Shown here: positions 31,574 through 42,890 of the stretch, piece by piece
Layout: each line of letters begins with the position of its first letter
Position numbering within the stretch: position 1 is the stretch's first letter
Assembly (NCBI GenBank): GCA_922989275.2
Contig: OV277864.1
Span: 70,684,158-70,748,157, forward strand
DNA from: Gari tellinella
Taxonomy: Eukaryota > Mollusca > Bivalvia > Cardiida > Psammobiidae
Reading direction: 5' to 3'
Length of the DNA: 64,000 nucleotides
Position numbers and translations under genes: made by a program
The notes under the pieces: model-generated
Seen by the model: the letters and a program-made list of their open reading frames with translations, nothing else
Databases searched by the model: none
What the model was told of the DNA's origin: nothing

Positions 31574-31873
31574 TATGTACCCCACAACTCTGGGAAAGTC
31601 ACTGGTTCTGGGGCCTCAATGACAGGGACAGGCTTGCTCACCACAGGAGACACAGATCGTCTACTCTTTCCATGGAGCGACCTGGACGAAGACGTCTCTT
31701 TGTAGTCTCTACTATGGTGTCTGCAGTGCTTGTCTTCCCTATGTCTGTCTCTCCTGTCACTGCTTCTATGCGCTGAATAGTGCGAGGACGTATAACGAGA
31801 GCTGGTCGGCCTGGAACTGTGGTAGTATGAGGACGTATGATGATATCTGTAATCCCTTTCTCGAGCGTACACC
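31574..31873 (-). CDS. Exon 2 of small Arg/Ser/His/Tyr-rich protein gene
   Basis: 300-bp exon on -, acceptor ATAATTTTCAG, donor ACATA|GTAAGT. Product: VYARERDYRYHHTSSYYHSS, then a run rich in Ser, Arg, His, Asp and Tyr with SR/RS and RDR/DR pairs (SSDRRDRHREDKHCRHH, SRSLHGKSRRSVSP), then a Pro/Val-rich end (VSKPVPVIEAPEPVTFPELW). The RS-like part suggests a nuclear, RNA-linked protein such as an SR-related splicing protein; no RNA-binding domain is present in the spliced 150 residues. Exon phases fit exon 1 (ends in two bases) and exon 3 exactly, giving 47+300+106 = 453 bp, a complete reading frame. Family not recognised. Confidence 0.8.
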
Positions 31874-31899
31874 CTGAAAATTATAAAAAGAAGGTCAAC

Positions 31900-32280
31900 T
31901 ACTGAGTTCCTTCCTTACAACGACAACCAAATGGGATACATAGATTGTGTGTGTTGTTTGGAGGGAGAACTTCGTTATAGAGAGGGAAACCGGCTTACAT
32001 TTGCAAACAGCTTGAATTCAGGTCAGACGCCGCGCTAAGCGGCGTCTGATTTGGATTCAAGCTGTTTGTCACTCATCATCATGTTTGTTTTCTTTAAAAA
32101 TGTCCATTATGTGACTTTGAGAAAACAGCATACGACACTTTTAAGCACACGATATTGCAGCCGTGAAAAGGTTGGACACAATTGTCTTGTTTGGTGAACA
32201 ACGACAAGCATTGTTGCAAGGAGGGAATCGTTGTTCGGAGGACCGTTGTTGGGAGGGAAAACTGTAAAATACAATTAATT
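31900..32280. mobile_element. Family B2 MITE
   Basis: GAGTTCCTTCCTTACAACGAC on the left, GTTGTTGGGAGGGAAAACTGTA on the right; hairpin at 32007-32070 with TTCAGGTCAGACGCCGCG and inverse. Confidence 0.7.
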
Positions 32281-32464
32281 TCTGATTTCTCTATCTAACC
32301 CTGTCTAACCCTGTCTTGTGACATCTCTTTGGAATTGTCTTTTCAAGACAATTCCAAAGAGATGTCACAAGACAGGATTTGACGGAGAAATAAATAGTAA
32401 TTGATACTTTTATAATCTGACTTGCGACAACATTTGTCGTATACAGTTTTTGAAATGGGCCCCT
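32281..32464. mobile_element. MITE of the GGGGCCCGTTTCA family, left end missing
   Basis: Inner hairpin TGACATCTCTTTGGAATTGTC and inverse; right end TTTTTGAAATGGGCCCC. The left end is replaced by the B2 element next to it. Confidence 0.65.
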
Positions 32465-33580
32465 AGTGAGACACCGAGTTAAGCCACTCTACGTCTAGTG
32501 TGGTGTATAATTCAATTTGTCTTAACAAAATGTTCGACTTCAGTAAGTTCGAGGTAGACACTAAACTATATGTAGATTCTATATTTGAATTTTGTTATTT
32601 AACCATTAAGCCCTTCATGTTGATCTAGATTAGATGTCACTGACCTAGACCTTCTATCTGCAGTATTTAGAATAACCGTGGGACTTTTTTGCATTCCAAT
32701 CTGCGTCAAAAACTCATTGTGATGTCACAGTAAGTGTGTGACGTCATGGCTAGTTTAATGTTTACACACACTTTGTGCAAGTTCTAGCTTATAAATTAAA
32801 TACACATGTTGATCTAGATTAGACTAATTTAGTAAAATTACTTTAACTGTTTCCTCGAATTTCTTATTTAGATCTAGTATCTAGTTACTCTTTTACTATA
32901 TAGGGTTGAGTTTTGTCAATATATTCTAATATGACAGACGCTGTAGATCCTGATCAGGACTAGATCTACATTAGGAGCTTTTTATCTGGCTCTTCACTGT
33001 TTGTATTGAAAGTGCACTCTTCAGGGGGAAACTATTTGTAAAGGACTTGACTATGGTTCAAGTGGTTAATATACTGTGTTTTCTTGCTAATTGCTAGATT
33101 CTAGTTCATGTTAATTGTGCAATATTTTTGTTAATTATATGATACCATTTGATATGTATGAAATGCAAGGTAGATTAGTCGCTTGACTAATTGAGTTACC
33201 CTCGTTACATAATGATAAATATAAAGTCGTTCATTCATTCTAATCTGGATCCAAACTGTTCGCACCAGTTATAAGGTCACCCGCAGCATGCAATAGGATT
33301 ATAAAAGTGTTACATTACATTGAATTCAAAACGCTTTTGACTGGCTAAATATACAAGGTTGAATCATACGTTTCACGAGAACTAATGAATCAGTAATATG
33401 TTATCGTTTCCACGTGTTTGCAAATAAATTCGGGGACAGGCAAAGAAGGGTTTCGTTTAAAGTAAATTCCAGTCTAACAGCCTAATATCGGTCCAACTTC
33501 AAATGCCATATAAACCAGTTAAGATTTGCTCTTAGTCTAAGGACACCAAATTAGCATTTGAATAATTTTTAACTTTGATG
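32465..33580 (-). other. Intron 1 stretch, no exon seen
   Basis: Contains GTGTGACGTCATGG (a CRE-like site) at 32746, a family C fragment at about 32880-33070 (ATATTCTAATATGACAGACG, GTAGATCCTGATCAGGAC), and at 33415-33580 the first instance of a sequence (AATAAATTCGGGGACAGG, CAGTCTAACAGCCTAATATC) that recurs through the duplicated array to 44.8 kb. Confidence 0.4.
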
Positions 33581-33581
33581 T

Positions 33582-33954
33582 ACAGTGAACCCCCTCTAAA
33601 CCGGACATGTGGGAGGACAACAAAAATGTCCGGTTCAGAGGGGTTTCCAGTTTAAAGGGCTTTTTAACTCATTACCAAATAGCTTGTTTCTAGTATGGAA
33701 TATATCTGACCACTTTAAGTAGGTAGAAAGAAAAGCAGAATACACCTTTTAAGGCGCGTTCTGCTTTACTTTCTACCTGCTTTAAGCTATCATCTGCTAG
33801 AATGTATTAACTATTTTCTTCAGTGTAGAAATAAACCAAAGACGTGAAAATAAGTATTTATGGTGTAAATGGTTAAAAGAAAGAAGGGTTGGAAACGGGA
33901 CTAAGTTTTTGTCCGGTTTAGAGAGAATTCCGGTATTTAGAGGTTTCACTGTAT
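33582..33954. mobile_element. TA-flanked MITE carrying a nested family A MITE
   Basis: Outer ends TACAGTGAACCCCCTCTAAA and TTTAGAGGTTTCACTGTA are inverted. The inner family A copy (33660-33877, hairpin with AAAGCAGAATACACC) interrupts it; outer halves resume with GGTTGGAAACGGGAC. The order of insertion is therefore outer first, family A second. Confidence 0.75.
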
Positions 33955-34245
33955 CACAAAAAATATTCTTGAAATAGATCTAGGCTACAGGTTAACGACA
34001 AATGAGTAAATATATTACCACTAAACATTGGTGTACGCATAAACATGTAAATGTAAAATGTCTTTTACTACCGATATTGAAAAAAAACACACAAAATAAC
34101 TACAGTAGTCTAGTACAGTTAGTAGTTACCCCACCCAAGCCATATGGAAGAATGGATGGACTAGATCTAGACATTTATATATTTTAAAATTTATCTCCCC
34201 CGACACATTTAATTTAAATTATTGTTTAAATAATATATTGATTAC

Positions 34246-34292
34246 CTTTTCACGAACATGCCTGATGAGTTTGTGATTAAATACCTGTCCAT
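34246..34292 (-). CDS. First exon copy 1 (MDRYLITNSSGMFVKR)
   Basis: On -, ATG plus 15 codons and two bases, donor AAAAG|GTAATC. AG joined to the first G of exon 2 gives Arg, then VYARERD, so it splices in phase. Upstream (34293-34520) lies the promoter-like block shared by all copies. This is the copy closest to exon 2. Five of the six copies differ in only two or three residues of the 16. Confidence 0.75.
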
Positions 34293-34530
34293 TTTACAGT
34301 TGAACGTTAGAATAATTCGAGAGCTTTAAAACACACAGCTGCTGCAACTTTGAATTAAGCGTTACTAAGGCAGTGCTAAGGAAGTGACGTCATACATGTA
34401 ACACATAAATCCCCGAAACTATCCGAATGCAACAATTTCCGCAATTATTCGGAACTTTACGAAGTTGGCCGAATCCATTTGCTGTTGTCCCAACGCAGAT
34501 CTAAGATACATGCGTGATACTGAGATGAAA
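34293..34530 (-). promoter_or_regulatory. Promoter/5' UTR block of first exon copy 1
   Basis: On - upstream of the ATG: a CRE-type TGACGTCA (34385-34392 region, AGTGACGTCATAC on +), then a cluster of CCGAA/TTCGG words (CCCCGAAACTATCCGAATGC, TTCCGCAATTATTCGGAAC, GGCCGAA). The block is shared with copies 2-5 at high identity and, in motifs, with copy 6. No TATA box was noted. Promoter activity is inference. Confidence 0.5.
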
Positions 34531-35089
34531 GTCGGTTAATTCTTTATTCTTTATAAAGGACTGAAATCTTAATGGTGTAATTGCAAAAATAAAAAATAGA
34601 TCTATATCTACTCAAATAAAAGCAAATGTGTGGTATTATCATGCATTTGGCATTGAAGAAATATGATCGATATGAAAAACAAATCATCAGTAAAATAAGG
34701 GAATCTTAGTTTTTTAAAAAAAGACTGAAATCTGATGGTTGTAATTGCAAAAATAAAAGCAAAAACTCAAATAACAGCAAACATGTGGCATCATCAGGCA
34801 TATGGCATTCATGAAGTATGATCGATATGAAAAAACAAATCAAATGCCATGGCGCCATCGAATAAAGAATTGTCGTCTGCTTTTATTTCTTGAATTTTAT
34901 GTAATTTGAATCCAGAAATATTGAAATGGGTGTATGACAGTTTGGAACCTGAGCAGACGCCGCATTACCCGATAATAATCCAACACTGTTTGCAAATAGA
35001 TTCGGGGTCTAGCAGTGAAAGGTTTTTAAAGTAAAATGCAGTCTTACAGCCTAATTCCGGTACAACTTCAACTAGAAATGGGTTTTGAG

Positions 35090-35330
35090 AAAAACGCATG
35101 TCTCCCCCGGGTTATTGTAAGAAAATAAAAAAGAAGTCAAAATCTCTTTATAGTCACAGAGCATGTGACCTTCGACCGACCAACCTGAAAAGCAATCCTA
35201 AGCATCCCATTCCCAACCAGTTCACCAAAAATAATGATGATCGGCCCATAAGAACAACAGTTATTGTCCGGAAACCAAAGCGTGACAGACAGACAGACGG
35301 ACTAAAAGTGTACACCTCGTATGGCAGTTA
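35090..35330. repeat. Interspersed repeat with GACAGACAGAC end (copy 1)
   Basis: GAGAAAAACGCATGTCTCCC, CATGTGACCTT(C/T)GACCGACC, ATAATCGGCCCATAAGAAC-like, ends GCGTGACAGACAGACAGACG. A second copy lies at 36635-36870. The small open frame here is not a gene. Confidence 0.65.
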
Positions 35331-35377
35331 AAAGTTTGGATCCTGATCAGATGTCGCATTACTTACTTACTCCCAGT

Positions 35378-35695
35378 GGAGCATAAGGCACCAATGAATC
35401 GTCTGCAGCCACCTCTGTCTGGAGCGAGCCAACTTATTTCAGTCCATGTCTTGCCTGCTGTAGCCATCTCTTCTTCTATTGTCCTCCTCCAAATACCCAA
35501 ATGGCCTTCCCCTCTTCCTCTTTCCGTGTGGTGCCCATCTCAAAGCAGTATGTGGATGTCTGCTCCTGTTCATCCGCAACACATGACCCAGCCATCTCCA
35601 GCGTCTCTGTTTGACCTCTTGCACAATGTTGTTGATTCCTGTGCGCTCTCTCAGATGCCGCATTACCCGATAATAATCCAACACTTTTTGCAAAT
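35378..35695 (-). pseudogene. LINE open reading frame 2, C-terminal fragment (RTE-like)
   Basis: On -: VRHLRERTG-type start, then QRRWRWLGHVLRMNRSRHPH, TALRWAPHGKRKRGRPFGYL, EEDNRRRDGY, and after a stop NKLARSRQRWLQTIHW. RWRWLGHVLRM followed by GKRKRGRP is the typical sequence just after the reverse transcriptase in many animal endonuclease-type LINEs. Truncated on both sides. Flanked by ATGCCGCATTACCCGATAAT on both sides (about 34960 and 35655), the likely target-region duplication. Confidence 0.75.
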
Positions 35696-35976
35696 AGATT
35701 CGGGGCTAGCAGTGAAGGCTTTGTTAAGTAGAATACAGTCTTACAGACTAATACTTTTACAACTTTAAATTAGAATGGGGTGGTCGTTCGGGACGGGCCT
35801 GGCTGTATCCTCAAGTAGACTACCTAGTACTTAAACTTCTGTTCTTATTTATTCTCTCCCTGTCTCACTTTTTATCTATATATTTTCTTTTTTCTGTTTC
35901 TTCCTCTACATTCACTTTCTTCTTCTTTATCTTCTTGTTATGTCGATTTTAATATTTTGCTTGCATTATTTATGCA

Positions 35977-36163
35977 CAGGGCTTCAAATAAGAGGGACTA
36001 AATTATCAAATAAAAAACTTAACTCATTTGAGTGATGAAACCATGCCATGTAAATACTCATTGAATAACGTCTCGAATAGACAATTGTTTTGGATGGCTG
36101 GCACCGTTGGCTAAATGAAGAGACATCCTTTTCTTATTATAATACCCCTTATCTGGAGCCCTC
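35977..36163. mobile_element. CAGGRCTCC-family MITE, degraded
   Basis: CAGGGCTTCAAATAAGAGGG on the left, CCCCTTATCTGGAGCCCT on the right; the central palindrome is mostly lost (ACTCATTGAATAACGTCTCG). Confidence 0.55.
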
Positions 36164-36204
36164 ACTTATGTTTACGTCATAGGTACCTGTTAGTTCGTGT
36201 TAGT

Positions 36205-36285
36205 CTGTGTGTGGGTGTGTGGGTGGGTGTGTGAATGTGTGTGTGTGCGTTCGTGCGTGCGTGCGTGTGAGTATGTGTGTACGGT
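36205..36285. repeat. GT/GC-rich simple repeat
   Basis: TGTGTGTGGGTGTGTGGG, GTGCGTTCGTGCGTGCGTG and so on. Confidence 0.9.
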
Positions 36286-36634
36286 CAATGTACAGTGGAC
36301 ACTCTGGAACAGGTGTGCATGAAATTTTACTAGAATTTTGGTAATCATATGCGGACACAGTATGATGGGGAATGCTCCTTATGGAGATTTCAGTGTCACT
36401 GTGTCCTGCAGCACTATACATCCGTAAACCATTCGGGGTTCTTTTACTTCTTACAGAGTGACTACTGTGCAAATGTACATAATTTGTATTTCCATATCAT
36501 GTGCCCATCTGTATATTATTTGTATCACTACTTGAATAGGGGAGGGCTGTAACTAATGTTGGTAGAACTTGTGGCCCGACCCGATTTCATGAATTTGAAA
36601 TAAAATATGGTTAAACAAAACTATTAGAATGGGG

Positions 36635-36870
36635 TTTTGAGAAAAACGCATGTCTCCCCCCGGGTTTAGTCACAGATCATGTGACCTTTGACCGACCAAC
36701 CTGAACTGCAATCGTAAGCACCATCTTCTCATAAGCAACCATTTCACCAAAAATGATGATAATCGGCCCATAAGAACAAAAGTTATTGTCCGGAAACCAA
36801 AGCGTGACAGACAGAAAGACGGACGGGTGGACGGAGAGCACAAACACAATATTATTAGGCGGTAAGGGGG
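36635..36870. repeat. Interspersed repeat with GACAGACAG end (copy 2)
   Basis: Second copy of 35090-35330, ending GCGTGACAGACAGAAAGACGG. Confidence 0.65.
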
Positions 36871-37581
36871 TACATAATAAGTCTTACAGCCTAATACTGG
36901 TCCTACTTTAAATGCCACATAACCAGTTAGGATTTGCTTTTATAGTTAGGCATGTAGTGAAGGTTTTTTTAAGTAAATTACAGTCTTGCTGTCTGATATC
37001 AGTCCAACCAGTTAGGCTTTGCTCCTAGTCTTATGCCACTAAAATAACATTTGATTGATTTTTCATATGATATAAATCTAAATATATTACCAGAAACAAA
37101 GCAACATGGTAAAGACAGACATGAGTAAATCTAATGTTACTAAACATTTGTGTATACATATGACATATTTACGCTTCATATAAAGGAAATTTATTAACTA
37201 CCGATATTGAACAAGCGAATGTCTTGTAGTTATATAGCTAAGGCCCCAATTGGCCTGACTATCTCTCTGGTATATTATCTCTCTGGTACAACTTTGTAAA
37301 TATAACTCGCAGGTAATTTTGAAACTGTTTGTGTGCACATTTACAAGGTTGAACAGTCTTAAATATCAAATCGCTTTGATTCAATAACGAAATTATCTAG
37401 GAGTCCTATGAGTGTTTTTCGGTCTTGGTAATGAGGATATTCTGTTAACACACTTAACAGCAGTTATTAGTTACCCCACCCACACTATTTGAAAGACTTG
37501 GTGGACAACACATTTATATTTGAAATCTCATCGCCCCTAAACCATTTAAAGTACACGTCATCTTTCAAATATATCGATTAC

Positions 37582-37628
37582 CTTTTCACGAACATGCCTG
37601 ATGAGTTTGTTATTGAATACCTGTCCAT
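37582..37628 (-). CDS. First exon copy 2 (MDRYSITNSSGMFVKR)
   Basis: Same 47-nt coding length, ATG and donor AAAAG|GTAATC as copy 1; in phase with exon 2. Leu5 of copy 1 is Ser here. Lies in a segment (about 37.1-40.1 kb, with copy 3) that was duplicated again as 42.7-45.6 kb (copies 4 and 5). Confidence 0.75.
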
Positions 37629-37860
37629 TTTACGGTTGAAAGTTATAATAATCGGAGAGCTTTAAAACACACAGCTGCTGCAACTTTGAATTAAGCGTTA
37701 CTAAGGCAGTGTTAAGGAAGTGACGTCATAGGACAGAAACCCCGAAACTATCCGAATGCAACAACTTCCGCAATAATACGGAACTTTACGAAGTTGGCCG
37801 AACCACGTTGCAGTTTAAGTGCCAACGCAGATCTAAGATACATGCGTGATACTGAGATGA
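37629..37860 (-). promoter_or_regulatory. Promoter/5' UTR block of first exon copy 2
   Basis: AAGTGACGTCATAGG on + at about 37718, then CCCCGAAACTATCCGAATGC, ACTTCCGCAATAATACGGAA and GGCCGAACC, ending at CATGCGTGATACTGAGATGA. Order and spacing as in copy 1. Confidence 0.5.
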
Positions 37861-38812
37861 AACTTAGTTAATTCTTTATTCTTTAAAAAGGACTGACATC
37901 TGAATGGTGTAGTTGCAAAAATAAAAGCAAATACTCAAAAAAAGCAAATACTCTAATAGAAGCAAATGTGTGGCATTATCAAACATATGGCATTCAAGAA
38001 ATATGATCGATATGAAAAACAAATCATCAGTAAAATCACGGAATCTTAGTTCTTAACGTTTTCCCATCGCCTTTTTTCTACTCCGACCTAAGGCGGGTAG
38101 TTCTTTGCTTTTGAACGTCGCTTTGTACAATTCATATACCTTAAAGTAGACAGTCATGTAAGAAATGCTTTAGACTGGCTTATGTACAAGGTTGAAACAT
38201 GCGTTTAGTAGAAATAATGAATCAATAACATTTTATCATTGCCCGACATGTTACACAGACAAACTGGTTTAATTCCTCCAACTTCATGCTGTCATCGAAT
38301 AAATAATTGTCGTCTGCTCTTATTTCTTAAATCTAAACATTTCGTATTTTGACTTTAGAAATATTGAAATGTAGTTCAAGCAGTTTGGATACGCGGATGC
38401 CGATTATGATAGAAACTGTTTGCAAATAAAACTATAAGCCGCGTATGGCAGTTAACAGTTTAAATCCTGATCAGACGCCGCATTACCCGATCAGAATCCT
38501 AAATTAAGGGTCAGGAAGTGAAGGTTTTAAATAAATTACAGTGTAACTAACAGCCTAAAACCAATCGAACTTCAATTTCCTCATAACCAGTTAGGTATTG
38601 ACGTTGCTCTTAGTCTTATCAGTTATGGCACTAAAATAGCATTTGAATAATGTTTAACTTTGATGCTCTATTACAAATATATTCTAGAAACAGCCTACAG
38701 GGTAACGACTAATGAGTAAATCTAATAGCTTTTAACATTTGTGCAGCATACATTGTACGCTTTACTTTGGATACGTGGCGTTTGATTAGGATAGAAAATG
38801 TTTGCAAATAAA

Positions 38813-39094
38813 CTGTTCAAACAGATTCTCTAACAGGATAGTTAATGACTGGAATGCCTTGTCAAGTGACACAGTAGAATCCAAGAATGTCAACTTATTC
38901 AAGAGTGCGTTAAATTCCTGTTGGAAGAACAAATCTAACAAGTTTTACTACCAGTAGACTGTAGCATCCATCGCGTACAACAAGCGCAACTGTATATAAC
39001 CATATTATATTGTGTACAACGATTGAAATTGGGCCACCATGAGCAACGCTCACCAACGGCCAGCAGGACAAAGGCAAAGGTAAACAAAGGTAAA
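38813..39094 (+). pseudogene. LINE 3' fragment with target duplication CAAATAAA
   Basis: Encodes NRIVNDWNALSSDTVESKNV, then NLFKSALNSCWKNKSNKFYY and stop: the RVVNDWNxLP...VNxFKxxLDxxW pattern at the end of CR1/L2-type reverse transcriptases. The 3' tail is GGTAAACAAAGGTAAA. Flanked by CAAATAAA at 38805-38812 and 39095-39102; the paralogous segment at 44575-44590 (GCAAATAAAACTATC) is the empty site, so the insertion came after the segmental duplication. Confidence 0.85.
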
Positions 39095-39331
39095 CAAATA
39101 AAACTATCAATGTACTCCCGCGTATGGCAGTTAACAGTTTTAATCCCGCATTACCTAATAAGAATCCAAAACGTTTTGCAAATAAATTCGGGTATTTAAA
39201 ATAAACTACAGTTTTATAGCCTAATATCAGTCCAACTTCAATTGCCACATAACTAGTTAGGCATTGACTTTGCTCTTAGTCGTATGGCACCAGAATAGCA
39301 TTTGAATGAGTTTTAACATTTATATAAGTAA

Positions 39332-39597
39332 CAGGACTGCCATAAGTTGGCATGAAAAATCCTAAGATTTCCAAATTTGCATTTTTCAAGTGCGAATTTA
39401 CGAATCGTATACCTTTACCCCATAGCCTGTTTCTAGTTTTGTTGACACGTGACTAGATCTACTTAAAGCAGACTGGAAGTAAAGCAGAATGCGCCTTATG
39501 GCGCATTATGCTTTACTTTCAGTCTGCTTTAAGCTTCCGTGATCTAGAAAAAAATCCGAAGATTTAGGAAAAATCCGGAGAAATGGCAGCCCTGTAG
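39332..39597. mobile_element. hAT-like MITE (CAGGACTGCCATAAG) with family A core, copy 1
   Basis: Ends ACAGGACTGCCATAAGTTG and AAATGGCAGCCCTGTA are inverted. Inside, TTTACCCCATAGCCTGTTTC and the family A hairpin are present (39468-39535) but the right family A end is missing: a family A copy nested in or fused to a hAT-type MITE. Paralogue at 44814-45078; third copy at 46072-46280. Confidence 0.7.
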
Positions 39598-39866
39598 TAA
39601 TACAAATATATCATAAACTGTTCAAACCAAAGGCGACAGGGTAACGACTAAGTAATCAGTAAATCTAATGCCACTAAACATTTGTGTCTCATACATGTAC
39701 GCTTCAATCAATGAAAATATATTTTAATACCGACATTGAGCAAGCTAATAACTACAGTTATTAGTTACCCCGCCCACTCCATTCAAAGGACAAGCAAATT
39801 ATATTTGATATTTTACCGCCCGTGAAACATTTAAAGTACAAACCATCTTTCAAATATATCGATTAC

Positions 39867-39913
39867 CTTTTCACGAACATGCCTGATGTATTTGTTATTG
39901 AATACCTGTCCAT
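39867..39913 (-). CDS. First exon copy 3 (MDRYSITNTSGMFVKR)
   Basis: 47 nt, ATG, donor AAAAG|GTAATC, in phase with exon 2. Encodes the same peptide as copy 5, from which it is separated by 5.49 kb. Confidence 0.75.
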
Positions 39914-40150
39914 TTTAGGGTTGAAAGGTACAATAATTCGAGAGCTTTAAAACACACAGCTACTGTAGCTTTGAATTAAGCGTTACTAATGCAGTGTTAA
40001 GGAAGTGACGTCATAGGACAGAAACCTCCGAAACTATCCGAATGCAAACATTTCCGAAATTACTCCGAAGTTTACGAAGTTGGCCGAACGACGGTGCCGT
40101 TTATGTATCAATGAATATCTAAGGTTCATGCGTGAAACTGAGATGAAAAT
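39914..40150 (-). promoter_or_regulatory. Promoter/5' UTR block of first exon copy 3
   Basis: GAAGTGACGTCATAGGAC at about 40003, CTCCGAAACTATCCGAATGC, TTCCGAAATTACTCCGAAG, GGCCGAACG. More diverged upstream than copies 2 and 4. Confidence 0.5.
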
Positions 40151-40504
40151 CGGTTAATTCTTTATTCATTAAAACACTGAAAACCGAATAGTGTAAGAGC
40201 AAAAAAGAAATGGAAACACTCAAATAAAAGTAATTTTGAAGCCCTTCGCTACATTAGATTAATATACGATAAAATAGTTGAAGTGGATCAAGCGCTGTTA
40301 CACTTTTACCGCGGATCATTATCATTACCTACTTCGCACAGGTCCGAGCTCCACCCATAGATATCTTAAGAGACGTTATTTTAAGATATCTATGGCTCCA
40401 CCAAACTCAATATTGTTGTTCTTTTCAATGTATTTTAACATAAATCTCATTCTTTATGTAATTTGAACTTATTTATGTAGGCGCATGCCATGTATACATA
40501 TCAT

Positions 40505-41690
40505 TGTTTTCAGTACCACAGGTATTACAATGGATTAGATCTTTTCTCACTGGAAGGTCACAGAGAGTTGCATTGGAAGGTCATCTCTCCGAGGAAGCAC
40601 CAGTCCTTTCTGGAGTTCCTCAGGGCTCAGTGGTTGGCCCATGTCTCTTTCTCGCCTACATAAACGACTTACCGGACAGCATCAAAAGCCGTGCACGACT
40701 CTTCGCGGATGACACGATCGTGTACCTGACGGTTAAATCCCAGGGCGACGCGTCAGACTTACAAAAAGACATTGACAGACTAGAACAGTGGGAGAGGGAC
40801 TGGTCAATGGACTTCAACGAGGATAAATGCGAAGTCTTACGCATCTCAAGAAAGAAAAAGACAGTCATTTATCCCTACAGACTCCATAACACTGTTCTAA
40901 AGGACACAGACAATGCCAAGTACTTAGGGGTTAACATTAACAAAGACTTGAACTGGACTGGACATATTGACAATACTGTTGCAAAGCAAAAAACACACTA
41001 CGATTTATTAAAAGAAATGTTAAGACTTCCAAACAAAATACCAAAGAAGCTGCATACATGACTTATGTTCGCCCCCAGCTGGAATACTGCTCTGTCATTT
41101 GGCACCCCTGGCAAAAACACCTCAGCAACAAGGTAGAAAGTGTCCAACGTGCAGCAGCCAGATACATTTTCAACGACTATGATTACACAAGTAGCGTGTC
41201 ACAAATGATTCTTACACTTCACTGGAACACTTTAGAACAACGTCGAATTCATAACTCCTTACTTATGATATACAAAATACAGCGCCAACTAGTCTATGTT
41301 GATCACCACCACCTCACTCCAACCAGATACCTTAATTTCCTGATACCACAGTCTCGTTCCCAATACCACATGAACTCGTTTTCCCCCAGAACTATACGAT
41401 ATTGGAATAACCTCCCAGGTCAAACTAAATCAAGCCCCAGTGTAGATGCCTTTAGGGTGGGACTGGGAGCAGTCACATTCTAAGCGCTGAGAGCTTGCTT
41501 TTATCTTTTAACTTAACCTTGCACCCTATATCTGTACATTCTGTAAACTTTGATTTATCTATCTCTTATCTATGATCTTTTAATTTAACACTTTACTAAC
41601 ACTGTCTTTCCCAGACAACGCGCCTCCCAATCATAATCTGTTTTGATTGTTCGGGAATATTGATGTTGATGTTGATGTATCGCCCTTTTA
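40505..41690 (+). pseudogene. 5'-truncated non-LTR retrotransposon (reverse transcriptase C-terminal part)
   Basis: Two overlapping frames encode one protein broken by a frameshift near 40985-40995. Seen: GVPQGSVVGPCLFLAYINDL (RT block 4-5), RLFADDTIVYL (the YxDD-type catalytic motif as FADD), DKCEVLRIS, AKYLGVNINKDLNW; then after the shift TYVRPQLEYCSVIWHPW and RYWNNLPGQTKSSPSVDAFR. This is the order of Jockey/CR1-group elements. The 5' end is cut within the RT; the 3' end has a TTGATG repeat (41670-41688). It carries no endonuclease and cannot move itself. It lies between first exon copies 3 and 4. Confidence 0.9.
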
Positions 41691-42270
41691 ACGAAGGAAA
41701 ACAAACTTTTTTTGTCCAAGGATAGTCTTTAGTGTGTTGGCGAAATGAAGAGTAAAAGTATTGCATAGAATACATACAATGGAAAAGACGCTATTCTTTC
41801 CCGTTAAAATTCAATCGAAACGCAAACAATTTCTAAAGATTAAAATTCATGTTTTGTTAGTAAGTTAGGTATGTTGCCTACAGAAATATTGAAATGGGTA
41901 TCCAAGCTATTTGAGAGAGAAAGAGAGATAGGGAGAGCGGGAGAGGGCAAATGCACGTTACTGGTACACAATAAACCAAGACTGGAAACACAAAGACAAT
42001 AAGTTTACGGTGTAATACCCTACTAGCAGATTATACTACCATCCTGTGAGGTGCTACAGTCATACTATATTTCAAGCTAAGTCCGAAGATCTTGATAGGG
42101 CCTAGACGAGTTTCAACTCAACGAACGGCTATCAACGGAAGGTAAAAGGTAACTAATTTCTACTAACTTATTGCCGGCCCCAAGCCCGTGCACAATATGA
42201 TCCTACTCATATATTTTCAGTTAGCTTTTTGTAGCCGGATGAGTTTATGATTAAATGGTGAGAGATTTGT
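41690..42270. other. Nothing recognised
   Basis: No exon or repeat beyond a short (GA)n run at about 41905-41950. Confidence 0.35.
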
Positions 42271-42274
42271 GTAA

Positions 42275-42350
42275 GCGGCCCGGTGGTTCATTCGGTAGAA
42301 CACTTGTCCTGTAAGCAAGGGGTCCTGAGTTCGAGCCCCGGTCTGGCTGC
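42275..42350 (+). repeat. tRNA-Thr-like sequence (tRNA-derived SINE head), copy 1
   Basis: GCGGCCC can pair with TGGCTGC as an acceptor stem; CTTGT-CCTGTAA-GCAAG forms an anticodon arm with TGT (Thr); the T arm CTGAGTTCGAGCCCCGG is imperfect. T33 is C and the 3' side is two bases too long, so this is more likely a SINE head than a working tRNA. CATATTTTTCTCACCATGTT follows, as in copy 2. Confidence 0.5.
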
Positions 42351-42534
42351 ATATTTTTCTCACCATGTTACATTTGGCGCCCAACGTAAATAACCCGTAG
42401 GATAATATGTAACTCGCAGAGTGTACAAATATAATAAAAAGAAACTCGAGGAGTGTTTTTTAGTAAGTTTTTCTAGTAGAGGGGGAGTGGGGGGTATCCG
42501 GGTTGAGTAGTTATGATTAAACGGTGAGAGATAA

Positions 42535-42610
42535 GCGGCCCGGATGTTCAGTCGGTAGAACACTTGTCCTGTAAGCAAGGGGTCCCGGGTTCGAGCCCCG
42601 GTCTGGCTGC
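42535..42610 (+). repeat. tRNA-Thr-like sequence, copy 2
   Basis: Direct repeat of copy 1, 260 bp downstream, with the same tail. The T arm is perfect here (CCGGG TTCGAGC CCCGG). Preceded in both copies by ATGATTAAA(T/C)GGTGAGAG. Confidence 0.5.
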
Positions 42611-42890
42611 ATATTTTTCTCACCATGTTACATTTTTACAATTTTTTATAGATCTGTTACAAGAAACATGCTGGGGTAATGACTCAATATAATACCACTT
42701 TACATTAGTGTACACATCTATGTCCGCTTCAACTAATGAAAATGTCTTTAACTGCCGATATTGAACAAGCTAATAACTACAGTTATTAGTTACCCCACCC
42801 ACGCGATTTGGTAACTATAAAATTATATCTAAATTTTTATCGCCCCTGAAACATTTAAAGTAAACATCATCTTTCAAATATATCGAATAC

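Noticed and set aside
35376..35768. 130-codon frame on the plus strand
   Set aside because: Antisense shadow of the LINE C-terminal fragment.
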